Shown: positions 56,570 through 64,000 of the stretch, one piece after another
Layout: every line of letters begins with the position of its first letter
Numbering within the stretch: the stretch's first letter is position 1
NCBI RefSeq assembly: GCF_963855985.1
Contig: NC_087110.1
Coordinates: forward strand, 7,803,001-7,867,000
DNA length: 64,000 nt
DNA from: Ostrinia nubilalis
Taxonomy: Eukaryota; Arthropoda; Insecta; Lepidoptera; Crambidae
Direction: 5' to 3'
Translations under genes and position numbers: made by a program
Notes under the pieces: model-generated
Told to the model about the DNA's origin: nothing
What the model saw: only the letters and a program-made list of their open reading frames with translations
Databases searched by the model: none

Positions 56570-57067
56570 TCTATACTTATAATAAATCTGTAGAGAGATC
56601 AATTCTGTACATGAAATATATTTTCAAAATAACTATCAGTCCGATACTGATAGTCAGATACTGATGCCAAAAATGCAATCAGTAAAATTTTTGTCTGTCT
56701 GTCTGTCCGTCTGTACCTATGTTCCTTATAGAAACAAAAACTACTCGACGGATTTTAACGAAACTTGGTACAATTATTCTTCATACTCCTGGGCAGGTTA
56801 TAGTATACTTAGGAATTCCCACGGGAACGGGAATTAGCGGGAAAATCCTTTTGTATGAAAAATCTAAACCGCTTAATTTAGACGTTTGAAATTTGGCATG
56901 CAGGTATCTTAGTAAACTTAAAGCTTAGTTACAACAGGATATTGCAAATTTCCCACGGGACCGGCAATTAGCGGGAAAATCCTTTTGTATGAAAAATCTA
57001 AACCGCGTAAGATAGATGAAGGGGGTAAAACGGGATTCACGCGTACGAAGTCGCGGGCGGCCGCTAG
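56570..57067 (+). mobile_element. Non-autonomous Helitron, complete
   Basis: Starts TCTATACTTATAATAAATCT after A and ends GCGGGCGGCCGCTAG before T. It is 498 bp and carries about two internal repeat units and a short GTCT run. Sister to 24180-25242 and 7977-8367. Confidence 0.85.
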
Positions 57068-57257
57068 TTTTAAATATGGAAAGAAAGCATGACTACTGAA
57101 AGTGTAAACCAGATCCTTTATATTATGACAGGAGTCAGTTGAGGAGAAACTTGCCCTAAACAAATATTTTTAGCGCAAAAAACTTTCCGATATCATCTAT
57201 CATTGTCATAGGATATTATTCTATGAAAGGCGACAATAGTCCAATGATGTTAGGCCC

Positions 57258-57420
57258 TGGTTTCCACTAAGGCGGAGCGGAGCAGAGCGGAGAAATGTCA
57301 GGCCGTCAAATTTTTCTATAGAATTTGACAGCGGCGGCGGCGCGGCGCGGAATTGTGCGGAGCGGCGCGGAGGTGAGAAGAGGAAATAATGATATCTGAT
57401 TGGTTATTCTGTACACTTCT
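57258..57420. repeat. GC-rich MITE-like segment
   Basis: CCCTGGTTTCCACTAAGGCG followed by repeated GGAGCGGAGC and GGCGGCGGCGCGG words. A matching opposite end is not clear. Confidence 0.4.
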
Positions 57421-57429
57421 CTGCTCCTT

Positions 57430-57601
57430 TTGTATTTAACCTTTTTCCAATAATGTAGTCTGTTCTTACTGGGCTGTACCTAGGTTCGGTCACGACGCCA
57501 ACTCGAAGATTTACGAGCGATTCTTGGCCCCATCCATGTTACACCGGTTTGCGGCCACGGAATTTGGGGTAAATGGGGTAAGAACTCTTTCTATTCTTGG
57601 G
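57430..57601 (+). CDS. Unrecognised open stretch, possible exon
   Basis: A frame without ATG reads YWAVPRFGHDANSKIYERFL and APSMLHRFAATEFGVNG, then a GTAAGA donor-like site (after GGG at about 57578). A CCTAG acceptor-like site precedes FGHDANS. Composition is more coding-like than its surroundings, but I know no matching family, and it may be an antisense transposon piece. Confidence 0.2.
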
Positions 57602-58111
57602 TAAGTCCGGAAAACAGGTCTTGGTGAACCACATTCCTGGGTCAATAACAGATTTTTGAACCACGACCTAGTTCAACATAGAAGGTTAGTTTATTTTGAA
57701 AATCCTGAACGCATTAGATGGGAATTTTGGTTTGCCTAAAAAAAGGTTGAAGCTCTTATACTGCCACATATTTTTTATTGTTCTTTGGGAAACAAGGAAA
57801 CTGTTCCCATCATAATATTTACACAAACTAATGAAAACATTACGAGTATGTTTGATGTGCTATAAATAATACATTTTCTATAGTTTAAAAGAAGGTAGGT
57901 AATTTCGTTTGTGAAATGTTTTTCTACAAATAGATATTTCAGTATCATTCAAAAGACAATAAAATTATTACGAAGTAGGTTACACGTCTGAACAAGTCAA
58001 CGCGATATAACTCCAAATTTCATTGTATTAATCAAATAACAGACTCTGTTTTGCTAAATTTTAGGCTGGAAATATCTGTGTCAACATTTCTACCCCAAAA
58101 TATGACAAGAC
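57602..58111. other. Spacer, no gene seen
   Basis: No supported feature. Confidence 0.35.
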
Positions 58112-58235
58112 TAAGGCTGGGTTGCACCACCTATCTTTAATAGTAACTATGACGATAACCGGTGCTTTTTGTATGGAATTTGACAGATTTTTAACGTTTG
58201 TCAAAGTTAAAGTAAGATGGTGCAACCCAGTCTAA
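58112..58235. mobile_element. MITE-1 family copy, inverted relative to most
   Basis: Ends TAAGGCTGGGTTGCACCAC and GGTGCAACCCAGTCTAA, in the same orientation as the copy at 52174-52302. Confidence 0.75.
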
Positions 58236-58634
58236 GTAAAGACATTTATCTAATTTTACTGTTGTTTTCAAGCTCAAAGCGTTCTAAGTTTAGCGAGTAC
58301 AATCCAAGTGACTGACACTAAATGTCAATCAAGAATAAGTTAGTCTATTTTTAAAACAAAGTCCATCAGAGAGCTGACTGTAAATGTTAATAAACCTTTT
58401 GAATTAAGCTCATTTCCAGCAGATTTTTGCTATAAATAATATCTTAGTTCCAAAACATGTGTAATTGCAAAATGCAGTAATAATGTCTTTAAACGTAACA
58501 AGCAAGCTTCAATCGAAAGCACATACGACTCTATATTTTTTATTGCAAAATAAACTCTATTACAACTACAAAAGATAACACAATATTTAGCTTGATGTAC
58601 CGTCGTTTGCATCTCGTCACACATAATTAAATGC

Positions 58635-59258
58635 CACCTTGTTTGTGATATAAGATACTTCTGTAAGAGCCAAAGCACACGATGCGTTGCGGCGCCACAC
58701 CCTAAAGATTTCGACGTATCGCGCGACGCGGCGCCGCACCGCTCGTGTGCCCGCCACAGATATTTCTATGTAAGGCGACGCAGCGACACCGCTCCGGCGT
58801 TGCACCGCCGCCGCAACGCAATGTCTGCTTTGGCTGTAAATGTGACCACCTTGTTTGTGATATAAGATACTCCTGTAAGAGCCAAAGCACACGATGCGTT
58901 GCGGCGCCGCATCGAAAAGATTTCGCCGTATCGCGCGAATCGGCGGCGCACCGCTCGTGTGCCCGCCACAGATATTTTGTATGTAAGGCGACGCAGCGAC
59001 ACCGCTCCGGCGTTGCACCGCCGCCGCAACGCAATGTCTGCTTTGGCTGTATATGTGACCACCTTGTTTGTGATATAAGATATTTCTGTAAGAGCCAAAG
59101 CACACGATGCGTTGCGGCGCCGCACCGAAAAGATTTCGCCGTATCGCGTGACGCGGGTCGATCGTGTGCCCGCCACAGATATTTCTATGTAAGGCGACGC
59201 AGCGACACCGCTCCGGCGTCGTATCGCTGCCGCAACGCATCGTCTGCTTTGACTGTAA
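58635..59258. repeat. GC-rich tandem array, about 212-bp units
   Basis: Units start CACCTTGTTTGTGATATAAG at 58635, 58847 and 59060. Each has GAGCCAAAGCACACGATGCG and, near its end, the mirror CGCAATGTCTGCTTTGGCTG, so each unit is itself a palindromic MITE-like body. Long frames on both strands (up to 241 codons) arise from this array and are not genes. Confidence 0.85.
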
Positions 59259-59762
59259 ACGATATAGTTCCATTATTAATAAATCCCAGGAAACGGGTAA
59301 GGTAATAAAATGAATTCCGCTTTTGGAACTTTCAAACATCATTTATTTATGTTTCCAAATTTCAAATTAACGTTATGATTTTATAATGTGGTTATTTTTG
59401 TTTTAAGCAGTACGATGTATTTTTGGCTTTGCAAATTGTGTTTGTAAAATAATGAATGATGGAATCTCCAACCCGTGTGACCAACTAGCGAAGTGTAAGC
59501 CAAATCTTCCATTTGCTTCTGGTAAATAGAAAGGTTCGTGCTCCCCCAGTAGAGGGACTAAATTTTTTCTAAATATTTTTTATGCATAACAAGGCAGGTA
59601 TTTGACCACAATCGCACCTGGTGTTAAGTGGGATGCAGTCTAGGATAGTACATAATATCTGCCCTGTAAGTGCTTATTCACTCTCGCCTTAAATACTCGC
59701 TGATTATTATTATGATGACAAAATTTAAAGAATGCTGAAAGTTTACTGTAACTTTTGTCACT
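59259..59762. other. Spacer, no gene seen
   Basis: No supported feature. Confidence 0.35.
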
Positions 59763-59921
59763 ATCATCATCATCATTTTGGCCACAGGACGTCCACTGCT
59801 AATAGGGAAGGCTAATGATTTCCATATTGACCAGTTGGTAGCCGCCTGCATCAAGCATCTTCTTGACCACCGTTAAGAGGTCGTCGGTCCACCTTGTGGG
59901 TGGACTCTCCAGCGCTCCACC
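59763..59921 (-). mobile_element. RTE-A LINE 3' end
   Basis: ATCATCATCATCATTTTGGC to GTCCACCTTGTGGGTGGAC; diverged in the middle. Confidence 0.75.
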
Positions 59922-60189
59922 CCAAATCTTCCTGTCTTTCGAACCCTACCAGTATTTCCACATTTAAACCCAGACCTTCAAAACCAGGATCGAGTGTTGC
60001 CAATCTACAAACGCCAATCGAGTGGCAATCCGGCGTGTTTAATTAAAACCTCCGCGAAACCACGCGTTTATCTATTTTTAAAACGGTCCGCTGTTCGTGG
60101 TAACTCCTAATATTGGCTTTGTATTTGACACATTTTTGAATAAGTAATGTTTATTTATATGTTAGAAAATTCGACAATGTTTATGCACG

Positions 60190-61084
60190 TGTTACGAGTG
60201 CAAGCCTCGTCTACGTCACAGCATACGTCACGCGAACATCACGTGTTGCCCAAGTGCAGGTGGCTCGATTGTGCAATAGTGTTAAAAAGTGCATAGTGGA
60301 CAGTTTTCGATCAAGTGAATCTTTCGGACAGTTTCGCGGTGCCTTTGAGCTTCAATCGCGGAAGCATCAGGACGTTTAGTTAAGACCTGATCATCGTGAT
60401 CACTTTAAGATAATCACCTTTGTAATATCTATGTAATAAATATATCTATATTAAAAGTATAGTTTTTAAAAATCCTACCCGACGGCTCAACTCCGTAACT
60501 GGCGCAGTACAAACGTTAGAGTTAACTTTTATAATTAATTGTCTTTTAAATTTATTTAAGGGGTCCTCTGATATTGGTATTTCAAGAACAGGATGCTTAG
60601 CTTGGCCATCGATTTTTGGATTAGCGCCGGTTTTCGAAGTCGATTCTTCCTCTCCGTCCGACGACTGCTTCACGTAGATTCGTAGGGATAGTCGACACGC
60701 CGGCGAAACGACTATCAGGCGGTTCGAAGTGTGAAATCGCGCACTGACTCGACTATCCTACCGACTGCGCCAATTACGGAGTTGAGCCGTCGGGTAGGAT
60801 TTTTAAAAACTATACTTTTAATTATAGTTATATTTATTACATAGATATTACAAAAGGTGATTATCTTAAAGTGATCACGATGATCAGGTCTTAACTAAAC
60901 GTCCTGATGCTTCCGCGATTGAAGCTCAAAGGCACCGCGAAACTGTCCGAAAGATTCACTTGATCGAAAACTGTCCACTATGCACTTTTTAACACTATTG
61001 CACAATCGAGCCACCTGCACTTGGGCAACACGTGATGTTCGCGTGACGTATGCTGTGACGTAGACGAGGCTTGCACTCGTAACA
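60190..61084. mobile_element. LTR retroelement fragment with inverted LTRs
   Basis: Left LTR 60190-60499 (plus) and right LTR 60773-61084 (minus) are inverted copies, both starting TGTTACGAGTGCAAGCC. The whole is flanked by CACG (60186-60189, 61085-61088). Next to the right LTR, the minus-strand 18-mer at 60755-60772 starts TGGCGCAGTCGG and fits a primer site for a serine tRNA 3' end. The left LTR keeps only TGGCGCAGT. Between the LTRs, a minus-strand frame from 60673 encodes a probable start of Gag (DGQAKHPVLEIPISEDPLNK) that runs into the left LTR. No pol is present. Confidence 0.75.
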
Positions 61085-61232
61085 CACGACTTTCATGGCA
61101 GGGAAGTAATTATGGATAAATATGAAAAAGCTTTTTGGAAGAGTAAACTTTTTCAAAAAGCGCTTCTGAAGGGAAAGTGTTATTAGTTTTTGTACGTGGA
61201 TTTTAATTAATACAGGCTAATTTATATAATAA

Positions 61233-61374
61233 CTAACTGACCCGGCGAATTTCGTACGAAGTGTAGGTACCTAATGTACGATTCTTAATGGTGAAATAAT
61301 ATTTCAAATCGGTCCAATAGTTTCACGGCCTATACAAGTAATCCAATCTTTCCTCTTTTTAATATTTGTGAAGA
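61233..61374 (-). mobile_element. Short Helitron with mutated 3' end
   Basis: On the minus strand it starts TCTTCACAAATATTAAAAAG after A and ends TTCGCCGGGTCAGTTAG before T; CTAG has become TTAG. It is 142 bp. Confidence 0.7.
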
Positions 61375-62017
61375 TTTATAAATTATTTACAAGTTCACTT
61401 TTAGCTCCAAATCGCATTTTCGTTGTAAATTCCTAGCTCTCGAAAACAGACTCCAAGACTGATTTCTACCCAAGAATCCCATTAAAGCACGAACTTTTAT
61501 CGCCGCATACCTCTAATTCTCTCCAGCAGTTCGTTCTGTTTACCTGTACTTGAGTATCTAACGCGCCACCGCAACGGGAGTGCGGTTGATTGTAGTTTAC
61601 GCTGTTAGAAATAGAAAAACATTCGCTCCGGAACGTAACGAGGGTAGCTGTGTATTTCGCACCCACTACTATCGGTTTGTTTACGGAACAAATTCTAGGA
61701 TGATCTTTTTTACTGGTTTTACTTGTAAAGATCCTATTTCTATTCTTCTAGCAACATAAGTTGTAACGATGGCATATCAAGATATAAAAGTCATGTTTAT
61801 TTGCAAATAGGCTTTTAAAAGCGCTTTTACTTTGGCTGGTATGATTATTATGGTACAGGTAATAGGAGCTACTTTGCAACAAAAATATAAGTACATGCTA
61901 TAGTTAAAATTTTCAGCAAATCCAGTGTCAGAAAAACGATGTTGTAAGACGAAAAAGGAGCTTAGTGTCTTTCTTACTATTCAGGCAAAAAACTGCAAAG
62001 TAAAATCTTAATAAAAG
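61375..62017. other. Spacer, no gene seen
   Basis: No supported feature. Confidence 0.35.
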
Positions 62018-62197
62018 TTATAGTTCTTGCAACTCACAAAATCGAGTGAGCTTTACTTGTGTGTGTACGAGTACGCGTACATGCACATAAGGATAGTGTA
62101 ATGTCAGTAATTTCTATCAAAACTTTTGAAAAACAAACAGTAGAGAGCCACCACACATGAAAAGCTCACTCGATTTCGTGGATTGCAACAACTATAA
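62018..62197. mobile_element. MITE-4, complete copy
   Basis: TTATAGTTCTTGCAACTCAC at the left and GATTGCAACAACTATAA at the right, with ATCGAGTGAGCTTTACTTGTG mirrored by AGCTCACTCGAT. About 180 bp; truncated sister at 29071-29212. Confidence 0.7.
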
Positions 62198-62420
62198 GTT
62201 TGTAAGTATTAATAGTTCTGTCTTTAGTTTTTAAGGCTAAGAATTACAATAAATCCATAGTAGCGGTGATACGAGCTGTAGATTCCACCTCTGACCGCCG
62301 CCATCAAAACAGTACACTGTCGTTAGAGCAAAACGAACATGTCAGCCTTGATTTGGATTCCCACTGCGTATATTTCTTTCTAAGCCATAACAACCTTGAT
62401 AATATTTTTAAGGTATAATA

Positions 62421-62735
62421 GTTCTCGAGTAGCGACCACAGACTGGAAGACGCGGTGCAGGCTGTGGGGCTACTCCGAAATACGCAATCCGAAGTTCGTA
62501 TAGTTCCATCCCCCTCACACAAAGCGAGGTGCCAACATGAGCAACATAGACAAATATCCGAAACTACGTTAGCGGCGTTTCAGAGTAGCCCTACCGACCT
62601 CACACTCAGTGGATTGAAGAAGGATGGTTTGATGAAGGTTGAGAGAAGCACCTGCGGACAGCGCACGACCGGTCGTTGTGGAAATCCTTGGGGGCAACCT
62701 TTGCCCAGCAGAGGACCTTTGGTTGAAATCTGTTG
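62421..62735 (+). mobile_element. RTE-B LINE split by a MITE
   Basis: GTTCTCGAGTAGCGACCACA before and GGTCGTTGTGGAAATCCTTG after are RTE-B. Between them, 62466-62592 is a MITE with ends GGGGCTACTCCGAAATACG and GCGTTTCAGAGTAGCCC, related to 28645-28776. Confidence 0.7.
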
Positions 62736-62813
62736 AAACAAATGTCCAACTTATAGGACCTTGAAGACTCTATTTTATAATTTGACTCTATTTTTAGAAC
62801 TTCATCATGATGA

Positions 62814-62925
62814 TAAGGCCGGGTTGCAAAATCTTTCTTTAACTATAACAAAAGTAAAAAATCAGTCAAACTCCGTAACAAACCAGTTACCGTTATAGTA
62901 ACGGTTTAGGTGCAACTCACCCTAA
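62814..62925. mobile_element. MITE-1 family copy, diverged
   Basis: TAAGGCCGGGTTGCAAAATC and AGGTGCAACTCACCCTAAG ends; the interior has small deletions. Confidence 0.65.
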
Positions 62926-63237
62926 GACTCTTCTAATCGATATCGAAACTAGAATAGGCGACATTGTATTTTATAGTAATTAATAACATTTAATTGTATT
63001 ATCGTTCTTTCACTCTCAGAAATACCTTCACAGTATTTCTTTGACAATCCAACACTCATGTGTGCTAACAACCAATATTTAATTTAACAAAGCTATGTAG
63101 CAGGTTCGTTCTTGTTGATTTCTTTTGCGAGTTACTTCGATTTTACATTTAAAAGCTATTCCTTATTAATACTAAGAGGACAATTTTGTATTTATCTAGT
63201 AGTTATAGGTCCAGCACTCAACTGAGTTAGTGCCTGA

Positions 63238-63340
63238 ATTCAAATTTAAATTCAAATTCAATAATTTATTTGCTAAAATACATAATTACATGCTCGTTTT
63301 ACAAAGCAGATCTTATAGCTAATATGATTCCCATGTATTC
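63238..63340 (-). repeat. LINE 3' tail with AATTTG repeat
   Basis: On the plus strand, AATTCAAATTTAAATTCAAA precedes AATAATTTATTT, which is the reverse of a LINE 3' end with a simple tail. Confidence 0.35.
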
Positions 63341-64000
63341 AGCCTGCAAGCAGACGTTTTATGAGTCAGATTATTATTTAACATACAATGTCACAAATCA
63401 AATTAATGTATTAATATTTCAGTTTAATAAATTGCAGGTATGAGAGCGGCACGGAAGAGTGTTTTTGAGATGTAAAACGTCAGTGAGACTTCAAAGTTAT
63501 TGTGGTTATAACGTGGAATATACGCGCGCCGCATACGTGTTGGCGCGCACACATACAAACCGCGCCCGTGCGTTTCTATGAAGATGACCTACTCATTTGT
63601 ATTTACTCTGGTAGTAATGATTATCGGAATCAACTCAGCCAACTTAATTAGAAAGAGAAATTAATTACATCAGGCTAGATCGATCAAACAGTTTTGATAC
63701 TTTATATTCAAGCGATTCGTAGAATATCAAAACTATGTTTCTAAGTAAATAAATAAGTAGGCCAAGTACCAAGTAACTGAATTCCCACTAGAGCGGAAAA
63801 ATAACCGATAAGGGCAATAAATCATTCTAAAAACAATTTTGACTGCCCGTAAATAAAACACAAAATCGGGAGCACGGAACGGACGGTGACGTGTGCAGAG
63901 ACAAAATATGACTACTCGACTTTTCAAATGCCTGGTGCAGGTGTTTAATAAACGGCGTTTTAATAAATCACAGGACGGTTTACGTGGTTGCGAGCATTTT
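63341..64000. other. Spacer to window end, no gene seen
   Basis: A short frame at 63733-63927 has no support. Confidence 0.3.

Noticed and set aside
58617..59342. 241-codon minus-strand frame and the overlapping 186-, 133- and 136-codon frames
   Set aside because: They are translations of the GC-rich palindromic tandem array and repeat with its period; no domain is present.

Overview
The window is AT-rich, intron-bearing animal DNA, almost certainly from a moth or butterfly (Lepidoptera). I infer this from the repeat content: many 5'-truncated RTE-clade LINE 3' ends, short Helitrons ending in CTAG between A and T, several palindromic MITE families and tRNA-headed SINEs. There is no bacterial gene organisation. 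I cannot name the species, and repeat family assignments come from recognition of motifs, not from a database search.

One host gene can be read with confidence. It lies on the minus strand at 42262-44018 and has three coding exons with matching splice phases. It encodes a 145-residue secreted protein with a signal peptide, one Kazal-type protease inhibitor domain and a long C-terminal tail. It is easy to miss because its exons are 28, 199 and 211 nt. Its introns carry three RTE insertions, and two of these form an inverted pair closely flanking the middle exon.

Nearly everything else is mobile DNA. From 1 to 20 kb there are scattered RTE stubs, MITEs, a Jockey-like LINE fragment (10.5-11.1 kb), perfect hairpins at 3.3 and 14.2 kb, and a cluster of 20-bp dyads at 11.9-12.8 kb. 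From 21.3 to 25.3 kb there is a Helitron-rich block whose centre is a four-element nest with every junction legible. From 26 to 41 kb there are more RTE stubs, two nested MITE arrangements and a candidate hAT remnant. From 45 to 59 kb there are SINEs, Helitrons, a second candidate hAT shell, a duplicated block with an identical core, and a GC-rich tandem array of about 212 bp per unit. At 60.2-61.1 kb lies an LTR retroelement fragment with two LTRs in inverted orientation, a tRNA primer site and a 4-bp target duplication.

No CRISPR array, rRNA or intact tRNA gene was seen. Most long open frames are translations of repeats. The few that are not are listed as uncertain.
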